From Entophlyctis helioformis (Eukaryota; Chytridiomycota; Chytridiomycetes; Chytridiales; Chytriomycetaceae): a stretch of DNA of 64,000 bases. The position numbers and the translations under genes were made by a program. The notes under the pieces were generated by a model. That model worked only from the letters and a program-made list of their open reading frames with translations. It ran no database searches and was not told where the DNA came from. Of this stretch, positions 1 through 13,400 are shown in pieces (position 1 is the first letter of the stretch; every line of letters starts with the position of its first letter). The stretch lies in contig JAHLKH010000007.1 in NCBI GenBank assembly GCA_025526915.1, positions 186,001 through 250,000 of the forward strand, given 5' to 3'.

Positions 1-1308
1 CAAGCGTCAGGATGTCCAGAGTCGAGCCTGTGAGTGCCTTGATCAGCGAGATGTCCACCTGATGCACAAGGTCGTTCTGCTGGCGCGTGAACCGCGGGTG
101 CTTGTCTTCCTTGACAAAGAAGACCATGTCGGCTGTGCCATGCATGAACCATGTTTGAGATTCACGCCGTGGCTGGATGGTGCAATGGAGAGAATGGGGC
201 GGACATACCTGGGATGCGGTTGGGTCCTTGGTCGCCCTCGCGAGGGAAAATGACCTTGGTGCCAGGCTTCCATCCGCGCTGCACTTCGACCGTCAGGATC
301 TTGTCAACCGGAGTCGTCGTGATCCCGTCATCGTTCAGAACCTGCCACGCACAGCCGTCAGCCAGCACATACACAGCCAAGACACAATCCATCCTCGAGC
401 CCAACCTTGCGAGTGATCTTGATCTTCTTGATGCATCCGAGGTACAGCTCTTCGAGCGTCAGGAGCAGGTCAAACTCGACCGGCGGGTCTTGATTGATCA
501 GTTGCGGGTTGACGCCACGGTTCATACCATGCAGACCGCCAAACTTTGACCCAAAGATGGCGACTTCCGGCTCGGCGTGCATCGAAAAGAAGTCTGGCCA
601 GGGCACGCCAGGTCAGGTCAACACAGAATCGCTTTCCGACGAATGGATGAACCCATACACGCATCCGGCTCACCCGAGAACGGATTCTTGCCGCCAAAGA
701 ACTGGTTGAATATCTCGTCGGCGTTGTTGTGAAACTCGTAGCCGCCCTCGTAGCCATCAAAGTCTGCATACATCGGCATGTCAGCTCCCGGACCATGCAG
801 GCAATGGATATCTTGAGCAGTCGCGTAGGTGCGACAGACATACCATGCTTGGCAGGGACTCCCTTGCGCAAACCGCCGAGGCCGTACTGGTCATAGATTG
901 CCTTGCGTTTGGCTGTGGGCCGCGTATGGGTCGTGTCGCGCTGTCAGTAAAGTCGGCAGACACAGCACAACGGCGATGAGATGAGCATAGACACGACTTG
1001 CCGTCGCTCAGTACATGGTATGCTTCAGCCACCCGCACAAACTGCTCGCGAGCTTCGGGCGATGGATTACGCTCGGGATGCAGCTGGTCAAGAAAGCGTG
1101 CCAAAGCATCGAGTCGCGCTGGTCAGTCGTTGTGTTGATGAGCGCGTCGTTTCGCGCGTATGCTAAACAGCTTGCAGGCATGGCAGAACAGCAGCACCTT
1201 GAGAGCCATCTTGCGATATGCCCGTTTGATGCCGTCTTCCTCAGTCGCGCGGTCGATACCGAGGATCTTGTAAAAGTCCATCGCTCCAGGGGCAGCAACA
1301 GCAGCCAT
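1..1308 (-). CDS. DNAJB13: DNAJB13-like radial-spoke J-domain protein (3' end outside window)
   Basis: Class-B J protein resembling flagellar DNAJB13 of the axonemal radial spoke, rather than a general Hsp40. Exons on the minus strand: 1308-1198, 1083-1002, 912-844, 784-674, 593-406, 341-209 and 132-1; the C-terminus lies beyond base 1. The J domain (FYKILGI..., KRAYRKMALK, AEAYHVLSD, IYDQYG) is followed by a DEIFNQFFGGKNPFS segment and the DNAJ C-terminal barrel (QDPPVEFDLLLTLEELYLGC, KIKITRK, GDQGPNRIP, FVKEDKHPRF). The usual HPD is HPE (LHPERN), and animal DNAJB13 also departs from HPD, so Hsp70 stimulation may be weak. The second intron (913-1001) starts with GC: only a G|GCAAGT donor restores LSDAKRKAIYDQYG in phase. 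All other introns are GT..AG, 59-114 bp. Family assignment is strong; the flagellar role is inferred from homology. Confidence 0.85.
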
Positions 1309-1807
1309 GTCTCGAGCTTTTTAGGAAAGTAAGGTGTGCGGTTTTCAAATCTTTGGCCAGATCTATCCAACAAGTCCAGACGAGAGCAGTCCAACGCGCC
1401 GCTCAACGTGGCGTTCTTTGATGGAGAGACACCGGCGGTAAAGGGGGTGTCCCCGTTGGTCTGCTGTGATGCCTGTGTTGCATTCTGAAAAGTGCGCCGT
1501 GTAGAGGGAGACGAGAGGAGTCGAATGCACTTGTTTCCAGCCCCATTGGACCACATCTGACCCCACCCGCCGCCATCTTCCTCCACTTCCCAGTTCCCTG
1601 AGGACGCGCCGGCAGATCAGCTTGCAATTTCTGCTTCCGCTTGCTTCTCCACAGATCGCGAGCCCGCAGATCACGAGCAGTTGCTCCGCAGCAGCAGCAG
1701 CGTCCCTTGTGAGCTCTTGGTGCGTGTGCGGCTGCCTCCATCTGCACGCAGCCAGCTGACAACTCACTCTGTGCGGCACCAGGCCATCTCCACATCCTCG
1801 ACAGCAA
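1309..1807. other. Intergenic region between divergent DNAJB13-like gene and the 1.8 kb ORF
   Basis: About 500 bases between the start of the minus-strand J-protein gene and the ATG at 1808 on the plus strand. Open frames here have no recognisable domain or coding character. It presumably holds the promoter of the J-protein gene, but I see no clear TATA box or RFX-type X-box. Confidence 0.4.
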
Positions 1808-2945
1808 ATGCCGTCCAAGAAGCGTTCAAGGACGACTGAGGATAACCCGACTTCCATGGTGTGCGACTGCGGCTTCGTGTTCGCCCAGGCCAACCCGAGG
1901 AAGCCAACATCGCCATGCACGAGAACTCCCCGGCTCACCAGAGAAGGCTGAAGATGACAGCTGCCACGCCTCGCCCTGTCACCCTCTTCTTCCGTCCTTT
2001 ACGACCATCTGCCGGCAACCTGCGACACCACCTGCCGTTGCCGCCGAGCCAGCCAGCGTTCCAGCAGTCGAGGCATTGCCAGACGACGTTGTGATGGATC
2101 AAGATGCCGCCGATGAGGACCCAGCACGACGAGATCACCTGCGTCGATCCTCCATCTCAGGCCGTCGTTGCGCTCGCTGCGCCTGCGCTGCCCTCACGCC
2201 TCCCACGCAGCCGTTCATACCGTGTCTGGCTGGAAGGATCTGCAGTGGCCCTCCCCGTTCGCCAGCCACTATCCATGGATGATCCACAGTGACCGCAAGT
2301 TTGAGCGCAAGTGCCTTTGGACAGCCACGTCCTCTGGTAACTTCTTCAGCCGGAACTGCACTCGCTTCGTGTCAGAGCCTGGTCAGCCCTGCGATGCATG
2401 CAGCGGCTTGGCGAGCCTCGATAAACTCACGGCCCTCCGCGAGCGTGCATCGTGCAAGTCGAGCCTTGTCGGCCACAAGCACGCCACTTGGACGCCGCAC
2501 CAGCTCCTGACCGCTCTCAAGGAAGCTCAAGGAAATCCGATGCCTGCGCGTCTCAGTTTACGAGTCACAGCAGCGCCTTCTCCGCCAGTCAGACTCCCTC
2601 GGCATGCACAAGCATCTGCCCGAGTAGTTCCCAGCGATGTATCCAGATGCAAAGTCGCGCGGCTTTTGTGGACGCGACGGCGATGCTCTGTGGAAGGTGT
2701 ACATCAACAAACCGATGCCAACTTGCGCGTTCAGCCCACAGAACCCGCCACTCGAGTGGTTTGGGAAAGCTCCAAACGCAAGCCGGCCCGTGCAGTGTGC
2801 GTCTTGCAGCAAAGTTACATTGTGGCTATGCTTGTACAGCCTTTGCAATCAATACATGACCATGCACACTGGCATTCTTATGTCATCCAACATGGCTGGT
2901 TTGCCGACATCAACCAGTTGAAAGTCATTGCAGCCAGTGCGTGCT
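1808..2945 (+). pseudogene. Frameshifted zinc-finger / Cys-rich / coiled-coil ORF, probably decayed
   Basis: From the ATG at 1808 the reading starts MPSKKRSRTTEDNP, then CDCGFVF...HENSPAHQRR, a C-C...H-H zinc-finger-like pattern that needs a one-base shift near 1893. Further segments lie in different frames: an acidic LPDDVVMDQDAADED stretch, WPSPFASHYPWMIHSDRKF, a Cys block (FFSRNCTRF, PCDACSGLASLDKL), then an amphipathic helix (KLKEIRCLR, YESQQRLLRQ) that again needs a shift near 2520 and soon meets an in-frame TAG near 2628. At least four frame changes and a stop within 1.1 kb exceed the error rate seen in neighbouring genes, so decay is more likely than sequencing error alone. The architecture suggests a repetitive or mobile-element-associated family, but I cannot name it. 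Confidence 0.4.
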
Positions 2946-3293
2946 GAAGGGATGACTTGTTTGAGGCGTGCTGAGGGGATGACTCGTTTGAGACCTCATC
3001 GGATCATTGAATGAATATGACATGTATCATCCATCCTCAACACCAAAATGCATTCTGCTTTCAGACGGCATTCACAGGCCGCATCCAGCTGCGGCCTAGC
3101 TCTCGCTTTCCACGTCAAGCGATCATCATGAGTGTGCCAGCAAGGATGAGTCGACCAAAAGCAAATGCATTGGTGTATAGAGAAGGAAGGCTCCGAAATC
3201 AAATATCAGAGCGTCTTCTGCCACCAAGACGAGGTGTTTGATGTTGTCTTGGCTTGTACGGCGTCTTCACAATGGCATCGAGCACCTCGTCCG
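2946..3293. other. Stretch without a recognised gene
   Basis: Only short overlapping open frames without domain signatures. A near-direct repeat (ggatgacttgtttgaggcgtgctgagg / ggatgactcgtttgag) occurs at about 2949-2993. Confidence 0.3.
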
Positions 3294-3846
3294 TCATGGT
3301 ATCCTCGGGAGCGGGATAGACGCGGCGAGAGCAGGAGCTCGGTATCGGCGGTCAGGAAGTCGGTCTTGTATCTTCGGGAAGCGGGTCGACGCGGCGAGAA
3401 GCAGGAGATCGGTATCAGCGGTAGTTGGGGTAGCCGTCGCCGCCGTCGAGCAAGGGTCGGTCGGCTCATGGCTGATCGCCTCTGTTCGACCGGCGTCGCG
3501 CTCAAGCCACTTGAGCTTGTGTGCCATTCTGGTGATCATCACCGGCTGCATAATCACGACTGCCAGAAGCAGTATGGCAATGTCGAGGCGAGCGAGCATG
3601 CTACGCGAAGACTCCGTGGTGGCGTCGCGTGCTATGGCCCTGACGTTGTCAGCTGCTTGTGTCGACGTGGCAGCCGACAAGCTCGTCAATGGACGGCTGG
3701 TTGGCGCGGGCGACAGCGACGTCGATGGCAGCAGTGACGTTGAAGCCTTGGCTGATAGTTGCTTGGAACCGCCAGGCAGGCTGGAGCGACGCCGGAAACA
3801 GCACCGTCAGCACCAAGGCGAAAACAGCCACGAGCCGCGGCAGCAT
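3294..3846 (-). CDS. Possible small membrane protein, frame broken once (weak)
   Basis: On the minus strand an ORF from 3846 begins MLPRLVAVFALVLTVLFPAS, a good signal-peptide or membrane-anchor profile, and runs to a stop near 3649. An overlapping frame continues with NVRAIARDATTESSRS, a second hydrophobic helix (LDIAILLLAVVIMQPVMI) and a basic stretch (RMAHKLKWLER), ending at 3294. Joining them needs a one-base shift around 3655-3660, or an intron I cannot place. No family is recognised. The 3' part overlaps a tandem duplication at 3298-3420. It could equally be chance coding; treat as a candidate only. Confidence 0.25.
3298..3420. repeat. Two-copy imperfect tandem repeat of about 55 bp
   Basis: Copy 1 at about 3298-3352 and copy 2 at about 3365-3420 share the core gacgcggcgaga...gcaggag.tcggtatc.gcggt, separated by about 12 bases. 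The copies differ by small indels, so they read in different frames. Confidence 0.75.
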
Positions 3847-4623
3847 GACGGAGAGATATTGTTTTTCGAACGGGCGGAGGCAAGGCGGGGTGCGTCTCCC
3901 GGCTTTATAGTCTGTGTGCGCTTTGGCGCCACCTTGCCAGATTCAGCGGGGGATCTGCTCTGACCCTGTGGATCGGTGGCTGAGGTTGGACGCCAGGACA
4001 GCGCTCGGCGAATTCTAGCTTTGTTGCAATGCCGTCCAACCACACAAACTCCGACCGTGTGTTGGACGCGTTTGCCTCCGTCAGTGGCGTCAAGTGGGTG
4101 CTGAATGTGGTGCTGTGCTGCGTGCTGCGGGCGATGTGCTGGCATGACACATGATGGCCAGCACGATTCATGCAGGCGAGGCGGCTCGGCTGGCACTTTG
4201 GCAGAACGAGTGCACAGACTGCGAGACTGTCCCACCGAGCCGTGCATGGGACAACCGGCATGGGAATGGTCGCACTGTGGCATCTGCTGTTGGAAAACTG
4301 TCCAGACAGCCAGGATCAAGCCACAGCGATGCACTGGGCCGGCCCCATCAAGCCAGAGGTGGATGCAGGGAGCAGGAGGCTTGCCATCCAGCCAGCCAGC
4401 CAGCAGTTGGCAGCATTGCTTTTGAGCCAGAGATGCTCCCGATCGGCGTGTGTGGCCGGCTGGAGGTGGTAGCAACCAGAGGCGGTCAGAGGCAGACAGA
4501 AAGAGACAGCCGCAGACAGAGGCAGTGGCAACAGAGCCCTGCAGCACGCCTTGAACTCTCCTCCCGCTGAGCTGGTTTGTCCAACGCCAGCCACGTCCGC
4601 TGCAATCTCGTGATCTCGCTGCC
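3847..4623. other. Upstream region of NEDD1-like gene, no confident gene
   Basis: Several long open frames on both strands (for example 4151-4570 plus and 3807-4751 minus) lack domains. The minus-strand Ala/Val-rich frame is the antisense of the CAG/GCA-rich tract at 4680-4745. Probably 5' untranslated and promoter sequence for the gene starting near 4624. Confidence 0.4.
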
Positions 4624-7600
4624 ATGTCCTCACGAGCACCGTCGTCCGCTGCCGCCGCCGCTGCACCAGCGGCGTCCAGAGCAGCAAGTGCGGCAGCAAC
4701 AGCAAGTGCGGCAGCAACAGCAACAGCGGCAGCAACAGCAAGTGCACACACGTTTCATCTGGCAGCTGCAACAGCCTCTGCTGGCGTCTGCATGTTTGGC
4801 ATGCACGGCAGCCAGCACGGCCATGGCTTCTCCAAGGGTCCTCCGCCTGCACACGACCAGCCGAGCAAGCCATCCGACGCCCAGCACCCGCTCCTGTGTT
4901 TCCGTCCGTGGTCGGCACTGTCCTCGCTCCAGCCAACCACAGCAGCCAGCAGATGCTGTCCAAAGAGTCTATCGTTGACCTCGTCTGGAGCCCCGACTCG
5001 CTGCTGGTGGCCGCTGCCACGCCCAAAGCAGTCGTTCTGTACGACACGGCAGGATCTGTAGTGGAAGTCATTGAGCCGCCCAACCCAGCCGAGCAGGTGG
5101 GCGACTATCGCACCATGCAGGTGTCCGTGCAGACGGGCATGCTTGAAGACTCATGTTCTGCTTCGCCTTTGGATGGAATGACAGATCCGTGCCTGCACGT
5201 TCGGATGGCGATCGTCGCGGTACCTGTACCTGGCCTGCGACAAGACGCTCTTTTCTTGGGATCGCAAGGAGCGCAAGGCAAAGCCCATTGCGGTTCAGTC
5301 GCAGAGCCAGCAGCAGGTTCGTCTGTGATGTGCCTCTTGCATTGTGGCTCTGTCCATGTTTGGCAGACATCCGATGTGTCTGCTGCGATCTCGCTGCTAA
5401 TCACGCTTGGACAGTCTCTCGAGTCGCTCATAACTTGCCTTGGCATTGCGGCCGACGATAGCAGACTGGCAGCAGGCTCCGAGTCGGGTGCAATCCTTGT
5501 GCACTCTCTCAAGCACAATACAACCAACCGCCTCGCGACGCCGTTCGATGGTGCTGTCAACCAAGTCGCCTTTTATCCGTTCAAAAAGTCCATCGTGGCT
5601 GCTGCGGGCGACGACGGCACGGTGGCGGTCTGGGACGTGAACCAAAAGGCTGAGCCGCTGCAGATCAAGACGAACGCGCATACTGCCCCATCACTGGTCT
5701 TGCCTTTGCGCCGTGTAACAAGCACTTTTACTGCACCGTCGGCCTTGATCGTCAGCTCCGGTTCCACGATATCCAGCAGATGTCGGCAACAAAGAGGTGC
5801 GCGACTTGGAGTTGCTTATCCATGCATGCATGCCTGATTTGCGATCCGCTCTGCTGACAACCCCTTATGCTCCATGGTGACCAGTGTTCTGCAGTCATTC
5901 CAAGCCGATGTGCCGCTTTTGAGTGTTACCATCAATGACGACCATGTCGTTGCCGCTGGCACATCACAAGGAACGGTGCTTATCTATGATGTGCGCATGA
6001 AGGCTGTCGTTCAAACATTCGACACGCTCACCGGACAGAGCGCGACGCATGTGCGGTTCCAACCTCCAAAGGTGCGTGGGTGCTCTCGGCCGACAGTGCC
6101 ATGGCGCGATGTTGCATTGCAGCTGACACTGGGTGCTTGCCGTTCAAGTGGGCCATTGACGTTGCGTGCAAAGAGCCGCCGATCGTGGCGCCAAAGGCAG
6201 CAGCACCATCGGCAGCCATTGTGCCGACACATGATCTGCCTTTCGAAGCATCCAAGCCTGCTCTGGGCGACAAGGACTTTATGGACATGTTCAGTCCCGT
6301 AAACGTTGGTGAGGAGGAATGCTGCATGAGAATGGCTGCAGTGCTCAATGCTGATATCGCTTCTATGGAATCGACAGGCAAGATCCAAAAGAGCACTAGC
6401 CAAGATCTGCGAAAGGTTCTTGCTGGCAACAACAAGGTGCATTCTTGAATGCATTGATGCGGTACTGTTTCAAAGTGTGCCGTCTGACTTTGTTGACAGA
6501 ACCTTGCCGAGCGCCTTCAAGAATCCAAGATGCACGATGGCGTCGCTAGTGGATCGGCACTTCCACCAAAACAACCACCACTGCAACCGGCCATGACAAA
6601 TGCATCCCAGCCTCCATCCCAGCCTCCATCGCAGCCAGCATCGCAGCCAGCACCGAAGCAAGCATCCAAGCCAGCACCCCAAAACGAACAGCAGCATCGT
6701 CAACAAGCATTAGTGCCGACTGCCGACTCGCCCTTTGGTTTCTCAAAGAAAGAGCCAGCTGCATCGTCGCTGGCCAGTGCGATTGCAGGGGCGGATCCGT
6801 CTGTTGCTCGAACCTTGCTGTTCAAGTCGCAGGAGTTCGCACCAAGCACGTTCAGGAACGGTGCCGGACTGGATGCCTCTGAGCCAAAGACACCGACACC
6901 AGCACTGTCGGCGTTGCGTCGCGAGATCTTGATGAGCGTGTCGCCTGCGATTGTCGACGACGTGGCACCTACCAGCCTTGGCGGCCATTTCAACGCGCAT
7001 GCAGGTGGACAAGCAGACTCGCAAGCATCGACGGGCAACCATGATGCTGTCACCAAGGATCAAGGATCTAGCGGAGCATTTGCACGCAGGCTTACTGCGT
7101 CGGCCATGGCGAGCGGGCAGAATGGCGTGGATGCGTCAACGCTGGCAACATCAGCAGCAGACACACGACCTGGGTTGGGATTGCAGCCACCAGATGCGGT
7201 TGTGTCTGGCACGACCACCACAGCAGCAGCAGCACCAGCAGCAGCACCAGCAACCGTCCAGACTATTACAGCATCCAACTCATCATCAGCACGACCTTTA
7301 CAAGCCAGCAGCAGGCGTGCTGCAGATCACTCAACAGGACCGCCTGTTCCTAGAGAAGCATTTGTGGGCGGGCTCGTTGGTCAGGATCAGCAGTCACAGG
7401 TGGTCCCAACACTTCAACGGCATCGCACAAGCACGGCAGACGACCCGGCCCTTGATATGACGGCAAAGCCTGGCGTTCAGCAGCAGTCGCGAGCGAGCCC
7501 GGCAGCCATGCCGACCGACAGCAGTGGCGCATCGTCGGCGTTCCAGTACCAGGTGCTCCGCAGCATTGTGCAAGAGTGTCTGGATGAGCACCTTGTACAG

Positions 7601-7890
7601 ATGCGGACAGACATCCAGAACATGCACCTTGAGCTGCTGCGGCAGTTTCAGATCCAAAAGGTAAGAGGTCGCGCATGCTCGGTGGCCTGCGACTGTCTGC
7701 GGATGCAAGCGCGTGCATGCTGACGTGTGGGCGAGCGCAGCACGAGATGGCCGAGATGGTGCGCCGAGAGTCGCCCAACAAGGCGCTGCTGGACGAGATT
7801 GCGCGGCTTCGTGTCGAGAACGAGCAGCTGCTGCACGGCACCGTCTGGCACGGACGGCCCCGGTCCCCGGCACACTCGCCGCCGCAGTAG
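4624..7890 (+). CDS. NEDD1: NEDD1-like WD40 protein (gamma-tubulin recruitment at centrosome/basal body)
   Basis: N-terminal WD40 propeller followed by a long disordered region and a C-terminal helix, as in NEDD1, which docks gamma-tubulin rings to centrioles. Best exons after an uncertain 5' part (Ala-rich start at 4624, frame change near 4890-4950): up to 5096, 5185-5316, 5415-5796, 5885-6071, 6149-6315, about 6383-6436, 6500-7660 and 7741-7890. Diagnostic blades include RYLYLACDKTLFSWDRK, ITCLGIAADDSRLAAGS, LVHSL, SIVAAAGDDGTVAVWD, TVGLDRQLRFHD and VAAGTSQGTVLIYDVRM. The C-terminal exon (HEMAEMVRRESPN...LRVENEQLL) is the conserved coiled-coil end. At 5686-5689 one base appears missing: AHTA is followed by PITGLAFAP in the next frame with no room for an intron. 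The middle is SQPPSQP- and Gln-rich. The exact start is unsure. Confidence 0.8.
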
Positions 7891-7918
7891 CCGTGCACAC
7901 GCCGTGCACACGCCGTGC

Positions 7919-9715
<1,797 letters not shown>

Positions 9716-10436
9716 TGCGCTGGGCTGCGCATGTCGTCAGCGGCACCACGCCCTGCCCTGCCGACCCTCTCGCCCGCCTGTCGATGAATGAATCAGACGC
9801 ACGTGTGTGCCGTTCTTGCTTTTACGCCTCGCCAACCAGCCACCTGTCCGCCGTGGTAAGCCACCACCCATGCGGCTCGACAAGCGCCAGTCCGGCCGCC
9901 AGATCCGGCAAGAGCGGCAAGATGCAGACGGCAGCAAACACGTTAATGCTGCCACCCGCACCGTCGCCACACCCACCTGTTCCCTGTCTGCAAGCAGCGC
10001 ACCCCTCATGGCACACGCGTTCAAACCCCTGACCAGCGAGGCGACGTACAGCCCGACGACCCGCTGGCTGACCCGCATGCTGGTCCGCGTGCTGGCCTGC
10101 TGGCTGACGTACATGATGGCCCCAAAGCGCACAGGACGCCATGGCCAGGGAGCGATACCCCGGCGACGGGCCTGCACCCAGCCCTCCTCCACCCGACTGC
10201 TCCGCCTGTATTCCGTGGTGGTTGTTTGCTGCGGCCTAAGCGTGTTCATGCAAACTCCGCCCCTCGTTTACAGCCACTCTTGCGCCTCACAGACGCTATA
10301 AAGGCCGCTCCCATCAGCCTGACTCGCTGCATCCCCGCTGCATCTGACGCAACTGCAAAGCGGCCGCACTTGAGCCTTGCTGGTGTGTGCAGACGTCTAC
10401 CGACAGCGCCAGCCAGCCAGCCAGCCAGCGAGCAGC
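9716..10436. other. Intergenic region with promoter of the coiled-coil gene
   Basis: About 720 bases between the monooxygenase stop and the next ATG. Open frames on both strands lack recognisable domains. The right end holds a TATAAAG at 10297 and a short cagc/ccag repeat (about 10408-10430) just before the ATG. Confidence 0.45.
10297..10303 (+). promoter_or_regulatory. Putative TATA box
   Basis: TATAAAG lies 134 bases before the ATG at 10437, a plausible core promoter position for the coiled-coil gene. No experimental support. Confidence 0.35.
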
Positions 10437-13400
10437 ATGCAGTATTCCATCCGTCGCTTGCCATCGCCTGGTGTGCCGCCGCCGCCGCAACAGCAGCAAC
10501 CGCCGCCAGCGAGCCGGCCGCACACTCTCAGGCATTCACCGCCTGCCAGCTCTATGCCCATCTCGGCCGCCCCCGTATCTGCCGCTCCATCAGAAGGCGT
10601 CAACGCATCCGACGCGGCAAGCTCGCTCGCTGCGTCCAAGCCGTTGCCGGTGCCAGCGCCAACGTCGGCACTGTCTCCTGCACGCAAGCCCGCATCCACC
10701 CCACGACGACTCGTCATCACCAACCCGTCCAGCTCGATGCTGGCCTCTTCCTCGGACCTGTTCCCAGACTTTGTGTTCTCGCCGTCGCCAGTCACGGCCG
10801 CTTCTCCTGCGAACGGATCAAGGACGCCTCTGGCATTGCTCCCGCACTCCGACTCCGCCAATGCTAATGCCAATGCAAACGGCGGCTTGCACAACAACAG
10901 CACCAACAACAACAGCAGCAGTGCAAGTGGCTTGGACCAGCGTGCGACAGTCTCCAGAAGCAAGAGCACACGGGAGCCCAGACGAAACAACAGCGCTGTC
11001 GTTGCACCGAGCACTGGCGTCCCGTCCTTTGCTCCCAGCCACAATCGCAGCCGTTCGCACGGAACTTCATCGGATCTGGCCAGCCACGTCAAGCCAACCA
11101 CGACCGCGGCAGACTCGACGGAACCTGCACCAACAATCGGCGCGGACAAGAGCAAGGCCGCCCAGCTGGGCCAGCAGCCTGTTCGCTCAGCCACGGCATT
11201 TGCGCCGACACCGGCCCCATCATACGCCAAGCAGCTGCCTCGGCATCGTTTTGCGTCGAGTGCAACGCTGAGCGATCTGTCTGGCTTCACACAGCTGACT
11301 GCCCCAAGCGTCGCAAACATCTCGGATCTGTCCGACTTTAGTGCCCAGCAGTCGCTTGGCAAGGCGCTCAGTGACGTGTCGCCCCAGGACATGGCCAAGC
11401 AGCGCCACCAGCAGCGCCAGTCAAGGCACGGCAGGAGCAGCAGCCTCAGCATGAACAGCTCGCACAACAGCAGCAACGGCCGCAGCTGCTCGCCCGATGT
11501 TGCAGGATCGTCGTCACGGCGCGACAACCATCCGGCCACGGCATCTGCTCCGCAGTTCTGTGTCACACCATCGCCCTTGCCGCCCTCGCCGTCGCCGTCG
11601 CCGCCGTCGCCCCAGCCTCCACTGCCACCACCAGACATTTACAAGCCAGCACCGCTGATGCTCTTCCAGGCCCGCCCGACCGTCGTGACAACTGCGTCTA
11701 TGTCGGTGCCATGGAAACCGAGCGTGCCGCCCAGCAAGCAGGCGACCAGCGACCAGCTCCGCGTTGATCTCCCTGTTCACGACGACACGACCAGTCTGGC
11801 GACCCTTCACCATGCAGATCAGTCAATCCTCGCATCGGCGGCAACACTGGCTTCAGTGGATCAGCAGCCAGCTACGGCCTCGTCCATGAATTCGGCGCAT
11901 CTTCCCCGACTGCTCAGCGTCCAAAGCGTACCAATGGATCTCGTGTCCGACGCTGAGCAACGCATGGATACAGACCTGCCTGCCGATGCTCGCCACGAGC
12001 AGGCGCCGATCAAACCGTCACAGCAGGAACAGACACACGAGGAGAGACAAGAGCATCAGCAACAACAGCGTCTTGGCCAGGCGAGTGCAGAGCAGACTGT
12101 GCATGCAGGAACCCTGATGCGCAGATCAACGTCGTCGGATGCGTCATACCAGTCGGGTGCCACGCTCAACCGCAGCGCAGGCTCAATCACGATCAAGCGC
12201 GCACTGCTGCTGGCCCAGCAGCAGCAAGACCAAGACAAGCTGAATCGGCTCGCTGCCGAAAAGTCTGCGGTACGTCCTTGCTCTCGTATGGCTCGCTTGC
12301 TTTCTTGTGGCTGAGCAACGAGCTGGTTGCATCTGCTGCAGCAAGACTGACGAAACACCAATGCTTCGATGTGCATGGTTGCGATGCGATACAGCTCGAG
12401 ACTGAGCTGGACGACGCGCACAGGATGCGTGCCAAGGCTCTGGCAGACAACGAGCGACTGCAAAAGGTGTGCAGAGTCATGGCCGTCTGTGTGGTTTGCA
12501 GTGCCCTTGACTTGACATGCCATGCTGACTGTCTGACCAACCAACTCTGGCACACACTTGCAAGGCGCTTGATGAGCTCAAGGCTCACTCTGGCCAGCAC
12601 ATGCTCGACTCGCGCGACGAGATCCAGGACGCGCACGCGCAGCTGGTCTCGCTGGCACGCGAGATGGCAGTTCTCAAGCACGAGAACAGGACACTGCGGT
12701 CTGCCAAGGACAAGGCTGAGCAGGATGCTCACCACAAGCGCGAACGGCTCAAGAAAACGATCGTGGAGCTGCAGGCTTCGGTTTCGAGCCAAACCGAAGA
12801 CATTCGTCGTCTGAAGCGAGAAAACCGAGGTAGGGAGTATCGCCTGGTGATGCCCTTGCATTCCTGCCAGTCTTTCTGCGAGCTGTACTGTGCTGTTGCT
12901 AACGCTGCCCTTGCATCCATCAGAGCTGGTCACTCGCAACTTGCTGATTGAGACGGAGCGATTCTCGTACGAGCTGGAGCAGAGCGTTGCAGCCGAGGGA
13001 GCAGCGGACACGTCTGTGATCTCCGAGGCTGACAAGAGCACCGCGTCTGTCAGGACAGACATTGTGAGGAGTGCAACACGCCCGCGCCACAGGTCAAAGG
13101 GATCGCTCGATTCTGTGAGTGCTGAGTCTCATGGCTATGCCACACAAAGAGGCGCTCAAGCGGTGCTGACATGCGCCAACTCTTTGCTTCGCACAGCTTA
13201 TGCCGCCAGTCTCTCTGAGAAGAGCACCGCCCCCGCCCAACATGCTCACCTTGAACACGTCAAAGAGCGTGTCGCCGTCTGTGCCCGACCCGTTCCTTCC
13301 GTCGCCCATCAACCCGCTCAGGATCTTGGACGATGTCTTTGGAAGCGAAGCAGACCAGGCTCATGCCGATCTCCGCCGCACTTCCAGCGACCAGTCCATG

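Noticed and set aside
3807..4751. Long minus-strand Ala/Val-rich open frame
   Set aside because: It is the antisense of a CAG/GCA-rich tract; no domain, and its 3' part overlaps other weak frames. Treated as a shadow.
9737..10249. Open frames on both strands in the 9.7-10.3 kb gap
   Set aside because: No domain or consistent splice partner, and composition resembles the surrounding noncoding DNA.
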